Positions 1-11,100 of a stretch of 45,910 nt of DNA are shown here, piece after piece. The notes under the pieces are model-generated. The model was not told the DNA's origin. It did not search any database and saw only the letters and a program-made list of their open reading frames with translations. Positions within the stretch are counted from its first letter, which is position 1. Each line of letters starts with the position of its first letter. Made by a program: the position numbers and the translations under genes. This DNA comes from Flavobacterium sp. (lineage in GTDB: Bacteria > Bacteroidota > Bacteroidia > Flavobacteriales > Flavobacteriaceae), in contig JAAFGY010000008.1 of the NCBI GenBank assembly GCA_010365135.1, positions 1-45,910 of the forward strand, read 5' to 3'.

Positions 1-153
1 TTCTTTGTCAATATCGCCATGGTTTTGGGAATATTCCCGACGATTGGAGTTCCATTACCTTTCTTTTCTTATGGTGGTTCTGGGCTTTGGGGTTTTACTA
101 TTTTACTTTTTATTTTTATAAAAATGGATGCCAATAAGGTAAATGAGTGGTAG
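1..153 (+). CDS. rodA: RodA/FtsW-type SEDS protein, C-terminal end only
   Basis: This is the last 50 codons of an open frame that enters from the left edge of the window. The peptide contains GIFPTIGVPLPFFSYGGSG, the C-terminal signature shared by SEDS peptidoglycan glycosyltransferases, followed by a last membrane helix rich in Phe, Leu and Ile and the short tail MDANKVNEW. SEDS proteins polymerise glycan strands in the inner membrane, with RodA serving the elongasome and FtsW the divisome. The short cytoplasmic tail after the last helix fits RodA better than FtsW, but the fragment alone does not separate them firmly. A stem-loop follows about 100 bp downstream. Confidence 0.82.
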   Translation, partial: FFVNIAMVLGIFPTIGVPLPFFSYGGSGLWGFTILLFIFIKMDANKVNEW

Positions 154-257
154 CTAAACGTCGAAAGTTGTAAAGTCGTAAAGTCAAAAGGCTCAATACG
201 ATAACCCTATTAAAAATCAAATGTGTTATATGATTTTACAACTTCTAACTTCTAAAT

Positions 258-300
258 AAAAACGCTCCAGTAATTCTTATTGAATTTCTGAAGCGTTTTA
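258..300. terminator. Bidirectional stem-loop between rodA and prc
   Basis: The arms AAAACGCT (259-266) and AGCGTTTT (292-299) are perfect complements, and the pairing can be extended inward by CAG/CTG next to single unpaired bases. A-rich and T-rich flanks on the two sides would let it end transcription from rodA on the plus strand and from prc on the minus strand, as expected between convergent genes. Confidence 0.7.
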
Positions 301-330
301 GTTCTAAGGTCGATTCTAGATAATAACTTC

Positions 331-2574
331 TTAAGATTTAACCAATTTTTCTTTTTTTAATGTTTCGGGAACGCTTTTTTTAGCCACAGGGTTCGATTGT
401 AAATCGTCCAAAACATTTAGGGCTTCTTCCACATAAATATCTTTCGACAAACTTTCGTGCCATCTTTCTCGTTTTTCTTTGAGAGAAGCGTCTTTCTTCA
501 TTGCCTCCATTTCCTGAGGTAAAGAAGTGAACTTCAAGTGATAATTATAATCAGCAATAGATTTGAATTTTTTATTAGTGTCTTCAATTGCTTTCTGATT
601 CTTTTTGAAATCCTCGATTTTTAAACTATAATCATTTTCTTTACTTCTTTCGTCAATCCATTTGGCATTTTCTTCAATTAATTTAAATTGTTCACTTTTC
701 GCAATTCTATTTTTACTATCCGCGATTGCTTTATTAAATTTAGAGTTCTTCGTCCAAACATTATATTGAGCAGGGTCAATTTTGTCCCAAGGCATTGCAT
801 TGTCTACATCGCGTTCACCCATTTTTAAATAAGCATAACGGTCTGGCATAACCACATCGCTACTTACTCCTTCAAGCTGCGTAGAACCACCATTAATTCT
901 ATAAAATTTTTGTGTTGTAGTCTTCAATGCTCCCAAATCTCCTTGATCGCTGCTTCTTACAAATTGATTCAAATCGATAACATTTTGAACCGTCCCTTTG
1001 CCGTAAGTTTGTTTGCTACCAATGATAATTCCTCTTTTATAATCCTGAATGGCTGCAGCCAAAATCTCTGAAGCCGAAGCAGAGAAGCTATTAACCATAA
1101 TGACTAAAGGTCCATCCCATTCAATTTTTTTGTCTCTATCGAATAAAACTTCTTTTTTTCTGCCAGCCGATTTTATTTGTACAATAGGTCCTTGTTCAAT
1201 AAACAGTCCTGCAATATCAACCACTGTTGAAAGCGAACCTCCACCATCATCACGAACGTCAAGTACAATACCGTTTACGCCTGCTTTTTTCAAAGATTCC
1301 ACTTCTGCAGCAACATCTTTTCCAGCATCTCTACCATCTCTATTTTCAAAATCGATATAGAATTTTGGCAAATAAATTACCCCATATTTTACTCCATTAC
1401 GTTCTACAACACTAGACTTTGCGTAGGTTTCCTCGATTTCAACAATATCTCTAACAATAGCAATAGTTTTGATTGTGCCGTCCACTTTCTTCACTGTCAA
1501 ACGAACTTCAGAACCTTTGGCTCCTTTAATTTTTTTAACAACATCGTCTAGACGCATCCCAACAATATCAACAGGTTCGGCTTTTCCTTGAGCTACTTTC
1601 ATAATCACATCGCCAGCTTCCAGTTGTTTTCCTCTCCAAGCTGGACCTCCTGAAATAAGCTCCGTGATTTCCGTAAAGTCGTTTTTCTTTTGAAGACGCG
1701 CTCCAATCCCTTCAAATTTTCCGCTAATTTCCACATCAAAACGCTCTTTTTCCTCTGGTGGAAAATAATTGGTGTGTGGATCAAATCTGGATGTAATTGA
1801 ATTAATATAAACCGAAAACCAATCATCTCGGGTTAAATCCTTCATAAAACCAAAATACTCGTCTAATGATTTCAACGAACTTTCACGGGTGATTTTTTCT
1901 AATTCCTGAAAAGTTTTTGGCTTGCCATCAGCAGATTTATCTTTTTCAACATCAGCTGTATTGTCGGCAAATTCTCCAGGTTTCAATACTTCAGAAACGC
2001 TCTTGTCGTCTTTATCCGAAATACCTTTTTCTTTATTTTCCTGAATTTTTAAGCGATCCGTCAATGACGAAAGTGTAGACAACTTGATTTGCTTGCGCCA
2101 TCTGTCCTTTAAATCCTTTGCCGTCTTGGCATAAGGAGCTTTTTCATAATCAGTATTGAAACTTTCATCAACAGAATAATCAAAAGGAGTACTCAGAATA
2201 GCGCTATACACTTTTTTGCCTTCGTCCATTCTTTTCATCAAACGGTTGTAAGTAAGCTCAAAGAAAGTCAAGTCTTTATTCATCAATTCATCATCTAGTT
2301 CCGTTTCGTATTTAGAAAATTCATCAATATCCGATTGCAGGAAGAATCTTTTTGAAGGATCTAATGCCTGAATATAATCCTTATAAACCCCTTTAGAAAA
2401 CGCATCGTCAATCTTTGCAGGATTATAATGGCCTTTTTCTATAACAAAAGTTAGTAACTCCAACAGCATTTTATCCTTTTCAGGATCAGCCGTTTTGGTG
2501 GAGTTAATCTTAAATGCAAATAGTGATACCGAAAGTAAAACCACTGCGAGAATTATTTTATAATTTCTTTTCAT
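331..2574 (-). CDS. prc: Tail-specific (C-terminal processing) protease, S41 family
   Basis: This is a periplasmic serine protease of the Prc/Tsp family that cleaves proteins from their C-termini. The sequence starts MKRNYK followed by one hydrophobic segment, so it is exported or anchored. It then has a long helical N-terminal region, a PDZ domain (roughly residues 280-380), the S41 peptidase domain, and a charged C-terminal extension like the DUF3340 tail of E. coli Prc. The catalytic region is visible as NSFSASASEI (Ser near residue 500) and YGKGTVQ (Lys about 25 residues later), the expected Ser/Lys dyad. Its length of about 750 residues is typical of the long Prc form. I chose the second Met; an upstream in-frame Met adds seven residues (to 2595) that would precede the signal segment. 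It is convergent with rodA and divergent from surE. Confidence 0.93.
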   Translation of the reverse strand: MKRNYKIILAVVLLSVSLFAFKINSTKTADPEKDKMLLELLTFVIEKGHYNPAKIDDAFSKGVYKDYIQALDPSKRFFLQSDIDEFSKYETELDDELMNKDLTFFELTYNRLMKRMDEGKKVYSAILSTPFDYSVDESFNTDYEKAPYAKTAKDLKDRWRKQIKLSTLSSLTDRLKIQENKEKGISDKDDKSVSEVLKPGEFADNTADVEKDKSADGKPKTFQELEKITRESSLKSLDEYFGFMKDLTRDDWFSVYINSITSRFDPHTNYFPPEEKERFDVEISGKFEGIGARLQKKNDFTEITELISGGPAWRGKQLEAGDVIMKVAQGKAEPVDIVGMRLDDVVKKIKGAKGSEVRLTVKKVDGTIKTIAIVRDIVEIEETYAKSSVVERNGVKYGVIYLPKFYIDFENRDGRDAGKDVAAEVESLKKAGVNGIVLDVRDDGGGSLSTVVDIAGLFIEQGPIVQIKSAGRKKEVLFDRDKKIEWDGPLVIMVNSFSASASEILAAAIQDYKRGIIIGSKQTYGKGTVQNVIDLNQFVRSSDQGDLGALKTTTQKFYRINGGSTQLEGVSSDVVMPDRYAYLKMGERDVDNAMPWDKIDPAQYNVWTKNSKFNKAIADSKNRIAKSEQFKLIEENAKWIDERSKENDYSLKIEDFKKNQKAIEDTNKKFKSIADYNYHLKFTSLPQEMEAMKKDASLKEKRERWHESLSKDIYVEEALNVLDDLQSNPVAKKSVPETLKKEKLVKS

Positions 2575-2714
2575 AAAGTCAATAATTGTATCCATAAATA
2601 TCTAAAATCCAAATTACGGAAAAAACTATGCCAACAAATGCTAAGGCTCGCATAAATTTTTGTTAAAGATATAAAATTGTTTTTTTGTTACGGGTTTAAT
2701 CTTCGAACCTAGAA

Positions 2715-2722
2715 TAATTTTG
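2715..2722 (+). promoter_or_regulatory. Possible -7 box for surE
   Basis: TAATTTTG matches the Bacteroidota -7 consensus TAnnTTTG and lies about 58 bp before the surE start. No good TTTG box is seen at the usual 19-bp distance upstream, so support is partial. Confidence 0.35.
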
Positions 2723-2780
2723 TTTCTTTGTTTACAGAAAAAATTAGTGCTATTATAATTTAAAATTTAACGACGACAAT

Positions 2781-3575
2781 TTGAAAACTGCCTCCATAAA
2801 ACAAGACAAACCTTTAATTTTGGTAACCAATGACGACGGTATTTCAGCACCCGGAATCCGAGCTTTAGTTGCTGTTATGGCAGAAATTGGCACTGTTGTA
2901 GTAGTTGCTCCAGACAGTCCGCAAAGCGCCACGGGACATGCTATTACGATAAATAACACATTATTTATCAATAAAATTTCCAAGGAAAATGAGGTTATTC
3001 AGGAATATAGTACTTCGGGAACGCCGGTCGATTGTGTGAAATTAGCGGTAAATGAAATCCTGAAAAGAAAGCCGGATTTGTGTGTTTCGGGCATCAATCA
3101 CGGTTCTAATTCTTCGATAAATGTGATTTATTCTGGTACGATGAGCGCCGCTGTTGAAGCTGGAATCGAAGGAATTCCTGCTATTGGGTTTTCCCTTTTA
3201 GATTATAGTTGGAATGCCGATTTTGAACACATAAAATCATATATCAGAGCGATTACTTTGGAGGTTTTGGAAAAAGGACTTCCCGAAAGTGTGGTTTTGA
3301 ACGTTAATTTTCCCAAATTGGAGAAAAAAGAAATTAAAGGAATCAAAATCTGTCGTCAGGCAAAAGCACTTTGGATAGAAAAATTTGACAAACGAAAAAC
3401 ACCTCAAGGTAGAGATTATTATTGGCTCACAGGCGAGTTTGTCAACGAAGATAAAGGCGAAGATACAGATGAATGGGCACTTGCCCACGGTTATATTTCG
3501 GTGGTTCCTGTTCAATTTGATTTGACTGCACATCACGCTATACAAAAACTTAACACTTGGAAATGGAATGAATAA
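2781..3575 (+). CDS. surE: 5'/3'-nucleotidase SurE
   Basis: SurE is a metal-dependent phosphatase acting on nucleoside monophosphates, usually linked to stationary-phase survival. The family hallmarks are present: ILVTNDDGI near the N-terminus (metal-binding Asp pair), APDSPQSATGHAIT with the conserved Ser, and CVSGINHGSN with the metal-binding Asn. The length of 264 residues is normal. The start codon is TTG: no ATG occurs in frame upstream, and the next in-frame ATG lies past the NDDG metal site, so TTG is the only start that keeps the active site. The gene overlaps the next one by 8 bp and is probably co-transcribed with the small membrane protein and lpxB. Confidence 0.95.
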   Translation: MKTASIKQDKPLILVTNDDGISAPGIRALVAVMAEIGTVVVVAPDSPQSATGHAITINNTLFINKISKENEVIQEYSTSGTPVDCVKLAVNEILKRKPDLCVSGINHGSNSSINVIYSGTMSAAVEAGIEGIPAIGFSLLDYSWNADFEHIKSYIRAITLEVLEKGLPESVVLNVNFPKLEKKEIKGIKICRQAKALWIEKFDKRKTPQGRDYYWLTGEFVNEDKGEDTDEWALAHGYISVVPVQFDLTAHHAIQKLNTWKWNE

Positions 3576-3840
3576 AAGAGATCTATTGATTGGTTTTGCG
3601 ATAGGAATATTGGCGTCAATATTGGGTAGTTTTCTATTTGTCTCTTTTTTTACGGACTTTGATTTTATGTCTGGAATTGAAAGCATGAAATCTGAGGGCA
3701 AATTGGGTAAATTAATTACATTGGGTTCTATTCTTGATTTAGTTGCTTTTGGTATTTTACTAAAAATGAATAAAGAAATGATGGCTCGCGGTGTGGTGTT
3801 GGCCGTTATTGCTATTGCGATTATTACTTTATTTGCCTAA
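3568..3840 (+). CDS. Small membrane protein of unknown function, 90 residues
   Basis: I do not recognise a named family. The protein starts MNKRDLLIGF and has three hydrophobic segments, at about residues 7-30, 50-65 and 74-89, with a short polar loop (MKSEGKLGK) between the first two. It is therefore a small inner-membrane protein. Its ATG lies inside the end of surE (8-bp overlap) and lpxB starts 19 bp after its stop, so the three genes look like one transcription unit. A role connected to the envelope is suggested only by that position. Confidence 0.8.
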   Translation: MNKRDLLIGFAIGILASILGSFLFVSFFTDFDFMSGIESMKSEGKLGKLITLGSILDLVAFGILLKMNKEMMARGVVLAVIAIAIITLFA

Positions 3841-3859
3841 ATTTGATTAAACTTCAAAA

Positions 3860-4969
3860 ATGAAATACTACATAATTGCAGGAGAAGCTTCGGGCGATTT
3901 GCATGGCTCGAATTTGATGAAAGCGTTGTACAAAGAAGATTCTAGTGCCGATATTCGGTTTTGGGGCGGTGATTTAATGCAGGCTGTTGGCGGAACTTTG
4001 GTAAAACATTACAAGGAATTGGCTTTTATGGGTTTTGTTGAAGTCTTTTTTCATTTGAAAACCATTCTGAATAACATCAAAATTTGTAAAAAGGATATTA
4101 GTGATTTTAACCCTGATGTGATTATTTTTATTGATTATCCGGGTTTTAATTTGCGGATTGCCAAATGGGCCAAAGAAAAAGGCTTTAAAACACATTATTA
4201 TATTTCGCCACAAATTTGGGCTTGGAAAGAAAGCCGAATTGCAGACATCAAACGCGATGTCGATAAAATGTATGTGATTCTGCCTTTTGAAAAAGAATTT
4301 TATGAGGCCAAACATCATTTTCCTGCCGAATTTGTGGGTCATCCTTTGATTGATGCCATACATAATCATCCTGTACTCGACGGTGCTATTTTTAGAAAAG
4401 AAAACCGACTGGATGACAAACCAATTATTGCCGTTTTGCCAGGTAGTCGCAAGCAGGAAATAACCAAAATGTTGTCGGTTATGTTGAGTGTGGTCAAAGA
4501 TTTTCCAGACTATCAATTTGTGATTGCAGGAGCGCCTAGTCAGGAATTTTCTTTTTATGAAGGCTTTTTATCCAATGAAAATATCAAGTTTGTCTCCAAT
4601 AAAACCTATGATTTATTGAGCAATGCTACGGCTGCATTGGTGACTTCGGGAACGGCGACACTAGAAACAGCGCTTTTTAAAGTTCCAGAAGTAGTGTGTT
4701 ATAAAGGGAGTTCGATTTCGTACCAAATTGCAAAACGTATTATTACCCTAAAATATATTTCGCTGGTCAACTTGATTATGGATGAGGAAGTCGTGACCGA
4801 ATTGATTCAGGGAGACTGCAATACAAAACGCATTGGTGAGGAATTGAAGAAACTATTAGATGCTAATTATCGCCAAATGTTATTGCATAAATATGATGTA
4901 TTGGAAGAAAAATTGGGAGGTATTGGTGCTAGTCAAAAAACTGCTAAACTAATTGTGGGGAATATTTAA
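3860..4969 (+). CDS. lpxB: Lipid-A-disaccharide synthase LpxB
   Basis: LpxB is a GT19 glycosyltransferase that joins UDP-2,3-diacylglucosamine and lipid X to form the lipid A disaccharide at the cytoplasmic face of the inner membrane. The start MKYYIIAGEASGDLHGSNLM carries the family's GEASGD motif. Further landmarks are FIDYPGFNLRIAKWAK, the YYISPQIWAWKESR segment, FVGHPL, the nucleotide-sugar-side motif LPGSRKQEI, and TSGTATLETAL near the C-terminus. At 369 residues it is of usual length. It is the last gene of the surE unit. In Flavobacteriia surE and lpxB are commonly adjacent, which supports the call. Confidence 0.96.
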   Translation: MKYYIIAGEASGDLHGSNLMKALYKEDSSADIRFWGGDLMQAVGGTLVKHYKELAFMGFVEVFFHLKTILNNIKICKKDISDFNPDVIIFIDYPGFNLRIAKWAKEKGFKTHYYISPQIWAWKESRIADIKRDVDKMYVILPFEKEFYEAKHHFPAEFVGHPLIDAIHNHPVLDGAIFRKENRLDDKPIIAVLPGSRKQEITKMLSVMLSVVKDFPDYQFVIAGAPSQEFSFYEGFLSNENIKFVSNKTYDLLSNATAALVTSGTATLETALFKVPEVVCYKGSSISYQIAKRIITLKYISLVNLIMDEEVVTELIQGDCNTKRIGEELKKLLDANYRQMLLHKYDVLEEKLGGIGASQKTAKLIVGNI

Positions 4970-5076
4970 GCCTTCTTTCTATTATAAAAATCACGAAATA
5001 GAAAAATAATCAACAGTTTTTTGGCTCCAATACCACTTTTCAAAATCAAATTTACATAAGGCTTAGCTCGCCACTT

Positions 5077-5129
5077 GACCGCGGTCGCTTTATAAAACGA
5101 CCGCGGTACATTGATTGTTTGACCGCGGT
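5077..5129. repeat. Three 9-bp GACCGCGGT direct repeats at exact 22-bp spacing
   Basis: GACCGCGGT occurs at 5077-5085, 5099-5107 and 5121-5129, giving a period of exactly 22 bp with two 13-bp AT-rich spacers. Each copy contains the 8-bp palindrome ACCGCGGT. Copies one and two also form a 10-bp perfect inverted repeat (5078-5087 with 5098-5107). The array is strikingly GC-rich for this genome and sits in the 214-bp gap between the convergent ends of lpxB and the giant surface-protein gene. It may be an iteron-like protein-binding site or a structured 3' element; its function is unknown. Confidence 0.85.
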
Positions 5130-5183
5130 AGATTAGAGAATTCGTACTGACGTTTTCGAGGTGTACTCTAAGCCAAGATTTTA

Positions 5184-8100
5184 TCAATTGAAGATGACTT
5201 TCTTAGTGACTTCGTTTCCATTTTGCAAAGTTACTTTAACTAAAACTGTTTGTTCGTTGGAAACCAAATTGAGTATGGAAAATTCACTGCTATTTATTTT
5301 GTCTTTTTTGAATAGTTGTCTTCCTAAAAGGTCATAAACCGACACTTTACCTATTGTTTCTCCTTTTGAATTGACTTTTATCTGTTTGTTTTTATTGGAA
5401 ACCAAAACTTGGTTTTCTACTGTAATTATATCCGACGTTCCTAATGTTTTATTAGTATAACGCAATACAAAACGATTGTTGAAGATACCCGCAACAGTAT
5501 TGAAAGTAAAAGCGCCACTTCTTAAATCAAAAATAGTATTGGTTAACTTGTCTTCTATAAACACCGCTTGATTGGCTAGAACCCCATCCAGATGATCAAT
5601 ATTTATGGCAAAAACTCCATCGATTGTAGTTCGGAATCCTAATGGAACTTGGTCATTTTCATCAAATGGTACTGCACGTCCTTGAATCACTAAATTCTTG
5701 TCTTGGCTGATACTATAAAAATCTGCAAATTCATTGGCATCAAAACTTATCCCATCAAAACGATTGTCGTATTGATTTGTAGCATCTGTTATATACCCAA
5801 TTAATGTTTGTTTGAAAACTCCTTGACTGTTCGTTAAATCTAACCAAATACGGTGTTTTTCGATAGCTGTTGTTTTTGTTTGTGGGTTTCTAGTTTTGAA
5901 AAACTGGGAGTTGCCCATTATTTTTCCGAGATTATCTATTCGCATATTGTTGTTGAATATTGCATTACCATTTACCAGTAAACTAGTGGTGAAAAAAGCT
6001 TGTCCTGCTGCTATTTTGCCGTTTGGAATATTTTTATTAGAACCTCCAGAATATCCACTAGGAGCTGCAGCTGTTATATCTGGGGCAATACCAACCCCTC
6101 CTGTTATATTATAAGAGGCGTAATCCTCTTTAGTGTAGGCATAAGCGCCAGTGCCTGCGTTGCCAGTAGAAATTCCTGAGGCTAATTGAATGGGGGTATT
6201 ATGAGTCCAGAAATAAAGTGTACCGTCGATTACACTGGCATTTGTAGCTAAAAATTTATCTGCATCTAGGGCTGACGGATATGGATTTCCTAGGAGATTT
6301 GAGGTTCCTGCAGGATCTCCATTCCAAAAAATTGGTACAGAAATCAAACCATTATTTGGTTTTCCTATAAAAGAAGCAACAAAAAAAGCTGGCGGAATGG
6401 CCATTTGTGGTCCATAAATACAATACCCTACCCCTTTATCCATCGAAACCGAGGATGGTGTTTCACTTTTCCAATCTTCTGGAACTGTGGCAGCATTAAA
6501 AGAATAAAATTTATTTGAAGGCGTGTTGGGAGAAAAAGCTTGAAGATTTTGATTTAACACTGGAGAAGACCAATAGGTATAATCTGTACTATTAATTACG
6601 GGAACTATTCTTTCATAAGTAATAATTCCTGTATTAGCTCCATTATCGTTTACTTGTACTAAGCTACCGTCCGTTTTAATGTTTACTGTGCCATTATTTG
6701 TTAAATCATTTTGGATTTTAACATATTCGGCAGCTGTTATAGTTAATATTTTTCCAATATTTACAACTACGCTGCAGGCAGAAAAACTTCCTAATCCTGG
6801 TGTTGATGTGTTATAATTTGCATTAATTATTGCCAGTTTGTCTAATGAAGGTGTTGCTATTCCATTATTTACATCTCGCCAATCGGTTCCATTCCAAGTA
6901 ATGGTACCATCAATAATTTTAATTGCATTAGATGCCGTGTAGCAAGTGTTTGTATTCTCTCTAATTTGACAATAGTATTGATAATTGATTACTCCCGAAA
7001 TATTAGCTATTGATAATGTGGCGCTTGATGAACCAGAATAATTTGTACTGTCCGTGATTTCTGTCCAGCCCGTTGCGTTAGGAGCAGAAACCAACCATTG
7101 ATATGCTAATTCTTTTGTGTCTGCAGGTGAAGATCCATTATAACCTTCTGTTCCGGCTACAGTTAATGAAGTTGCTTTACAAGTTGGTGTATAAGATGGG
7201 TGCAAAGTTACTGAAGGTGGCGTTCCTGATATAAAATTAAAAGTGCCGATGTCGGAATAGTCGTTTGTAGAACAAGATGATTGAGCAGTTCCTACCCAGT
7301 CAATGATATTCCAATCGGAATTAGAATAGGTAGCGTTTGGTAATGTTGCCGTATTTTTTCGTCTAAATGTTGCACCTCTATCTCCTAGTCCTAAACTGTT
7401 TGCCCAAGTTCCATCTAAATATGTTCCAAATGAATCTACAATTGTATTAGTGGAAGTTTTAAAAAGTCTAATATAATCATTACCCCCTCCTGTATCAAAG
7501 TTTATTCCAGCAGATGTTGAAGTTTGATCTGCTAATTGTCCATTTCCACCTGTAATTAATGTGCAAGTATCTAAAGTGTCTGGTGTTGTAGACACTCCAA
7601 TGGCTGCAACATAAATTCCTCCAGAAACTAAATTTACATTATTCAGAGTTACGCTAGAAGATACTGTTGAATTACCATTGCCAAATACTTGTAATGCGTA
7701 ATTTGATAAATTGATTGTATTAGCTGTCCCGTTATAAATTTCAATATAGCTTACACCTCCTGTTGTTGCATCCGTCACTTCACTCATAAATAAATCGGAA
7801 GGGAAAGTTGTTCCACCTTGACAGCTATTTGTTTTATTATCAATCACCGTAAAAGCGTTTGTAGCTTGACATCCAGTTGTATTTGTGGTAACTAAATTTC
7901 CTGATGTTGCACCAGATGGAACAATTACTTTTATTTGTGTGGACGAAATTTGAGTTACCATTGCTGAAACTCCATTAAAAGAAACTGTTGCACCAGTTAA
8001 ATCTGCTGCAGAATTAATTATTACTTCTGTGCCAATTGGCCCAGAAGTTGGCGTTATGGTATTTGTGGTTGAAGGACAATTTCCAGTTCCACTAATATCA

Positions 8101-11100
8101 AAATTATAAGTAGCTTCATCGCTGTCATTATTCAAAAAAGTAACTGTAGCATTTCGTGTTCCAGAAGATGTTGGAGTGAAAATTACTGTAAATGTTGCTG
8201 TTCCTGCTGGAGTTATCGTTAATAAAGATGCTGCTGAAATACTAAAATCACCTGAATTTGTGCCAGACAATGTTGGATTAGACAAAGTCAAATTAGCTGT
8301 TCCTGTATTTCGTATTGTATAGGTTTTTGCTGTCGAAGAAACTCCTATAGTTTGCCCAGCAAATACAGTATCATAACCACTATTTGCGGTACTTCCATCA
8401 GGTATTTCTGCAAGAGTAGCCCTTTCTAGTCTAGCTTCTGGTGCTGGTACTACGGCTATGCCAGAAAAATTAATTACATAAGGATTCTCTGATCCTGATG
8501 TGTCATTATTTGGAATACTAATACTTCCTGCAAATGTCCCTGCAATTGTTGGCGAAAACCGTATTGTAAACGAGGAGCTTGTAATTCCAAGTACTGGTGA
8601 AGTGTAATTAGTAAGCAAAGCATAAACTGGATTTCCGGTTATAGTTGCTCCTCCCAAATTTAAATTTCCTTCTCCTAAATTTTCAATTGTAAAAATAATG
8701 TCATTATTTGTCCCTGTTAATGCTGAAGCAAAAGTATAAGTTGAATTGTGCAAATAATTTGTTGCACTTTGCTTTATATTGATTTCAGCATCTCTTTCCC
8801 CTTTTGTAATATGATTTGTTGCTGGAAAAGCAGTTATTCCTGTTAAAATCAAACTATTTGTACCTGTCATAACTCCAGTATTAGACCAAGTTGAGGTTGT
8901 ACCATTCCACTGATTGGATTTACAATTTGCTTCTGTACCATTTACATCAGAAGCAAGATAATCAGCCGTTACTATATAATTCGGCGCCGTTCCTGTTTTA
9001 GTTATGGACCAATATCTAGAAATATAATTTGTCGTAGCGTCTAAATTAGGGTGCTTGTCAGCTGATAAAGCAAAATCTTGAACCGAAAAACCAATAAAAG
9101 CGCTCAAAAGAATTCCTGAAGGAAAATTTATTGTAGCTGGTGAATAGTCTAACGATCCTGTTTTATCGCCTATCGGAAAATTATAAGTAATTGCGGTTGC
9201 TGTCACATTTTTTCTCAAAATTCCAGAAGCTGTAAAATCCGCAATTACAAAACTATTACTCGATGCAGTAAAAGTATTACTGCACGTTGAGGCTAATGTC
9301 ATTGTCGTTGCAGCCAAATCTACCAATCCATTGGTCAAGTTTAAAGCGGTATTTATAGTAACTGCCGAACCCATAACACCTCCCACAACACCAGCCTGAC
9401 GATTCATTGTCAATGTTCCTAATTCTTGATAACCCGATGTAAAATTCAAAGTGCCAATACTTCCTGTTCCCAATAAAGTCATATTTGCTGTCGTACTTCC
9501 TTTGAAAGTTCCTGCACCCAAAATTGAATTTGCAACACCTGAAGTTCCCAATGTTAACGTTCTTCCATTCAAATCAAAAGTATCTCCTACAGCGCTAAAA
9601 GAAATGACATTCCCTGCTAAAGGAGCTGTAATGTCTAAATCAGTTCCTGAAAGTTGAACTATTGTAGTGCCGCCAGTTAAATTCACATAATTAAATGTGG
9701 GTTTACTTGAAGCAGTTATGGTTTGAGTTCCTGCTTTTGTAAAAATTACGGCTCTCCCTTTGGCATCAAAAGTATATCCAGTATTAAAAGTAATATTGCC
9801 ACCAATTTTCAAATCGTCTCCAAAAGCGTAGCCTAAAGTCAAATTTCCAGCCGAAACGAGACTTCCTGCAATGGTTAGTGTGCCTCCAGAAGTCACATTG
9901 CCATAATCCATATAAAACGAAGAATTTGCGTCAATAGTTAGATTTCCAGCAATTGCTTTCGCCGATGGGGTTCCATTATTATAGTTTAATGTTGTATTGC
10001 CACTCAACTGAATGTTATTTGGATACCCAGGAGTTGTTCCAATGATTCCCACCCCCAGTGCGCTCCATTCTAATCCTCTTCCAAAAGTTCCTCCAGTATT
10101 GTATTTTAATGTTGAAGCATTTCCAAAAATTGGGGATTGAATAAAGAAACCGCCCGGATTTATTTGAGCCGTTCCATTTAAGGTTAATGTTGAAGTGTTC
10201 AAAGTAACTCCTGCAGATGTTGTAAATGTTCCTGCAACTGTTCTATTCGCAGAATTTAAAGTCAATCCACCTTGAAGCACATTCACATTGAATGGCGCAT
10301 TTGTAGTTGGCCAAAAAACGTCTACATTACTTACTCCATAAGAAGAAGTATTGTTAAAATTCAATGTTCCAGTTGCTCCATAAGTAAAATTTGTACCCGT
10401 CGCCCAACCACCAGCATTTAATTGAAAACTGCCATTTACGGTTGTGGTCCCTGTTCTAGTTAAAGCTATTGAAGTAAAAACGTTGTGTGCTGGAGAAATT
10501 GTAACATTGTCTGTGTTTGATGGTACGGTACCAGTTGACCAAACTGTTGAATCATTCCAATCTCCCGATTTTGTGGAAGTTGGGCCCGATGAAGCAGTTG
10601 TTCCGTTTAACTGAACATTAACAACATTACTCCCAATATCAAATCCTGCAGTCCCTCCAGGTGCCGTAGCACCATAACCATAGATTCTAAATGTTGTTGC
10701 GGTTGTAATATTTGAAATTCCAACAATTGTTATTGTATTTGATGTTCCAATCGATGAGACTGGGGCAGCAATTCCTATATTGGATGCAAAACTATCTGCA
10801 GAGGAACGAAACGCGACATTTGCAGGTCCAGTTCCGGAATTATCCCAATTAAAAACAAATGAAGTTGGTGTAAAAGAATATCCACTATTTGGTATCACAA
10901 CAAATTGAATATAATCATTTCCTGCAACAGCCTCTGCTAAAGTATTCCCTGCGGCTGTATTTCCTGTATTAAACCAATTGCTACCACCAAAACGATTTGT
11001 ATTTCCTGCAGCCGTTATAGTTCCTTGTGTCAAATTAGAAGCTGAAATATTAGTGTCATTAAAAACACTTGGTTCAGTAGTTTCAGTTCCTGTATTTCCA

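Noticed and set aside
164..244. Inverted pair AAGTTGTAAA and TTTACAACTT after rodA as a mobile repeat
   Set aside because: The 10-bp arms are AT-rich and 60 bp apart; without genome-wide counts this cannot be told from chance.
3237..3701. A 154-codon open frame antisense to surE and the small membrane-protein gene
   Set aside because: Both sense genes are well supported and the antisense product has no domain features.
3974..4516. A 180-codon open frame on the minus strand inside lpxB
   Set aside because: It is antisense to a fully recognisable LpxB and its Phe/Asn-rich product is what the complementary strand of AT-rich coding sequence gives.
5077..5129. Three direct repeats as a possible CRISPR remnant
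   Set aside because: The repeat is only 9 bp and the spacers 13 bp, too short for any CRISPR array, and no cas gene is nearby.
4966..5187. A 73-codon minus-strand reading frame starting with TTG just after the giant surface-protein gene
   Set aside because: It runs through the 22-bp repeat array, has no ATG start or ribosome site and its product has no recognisable pattern; it is most likely chance.
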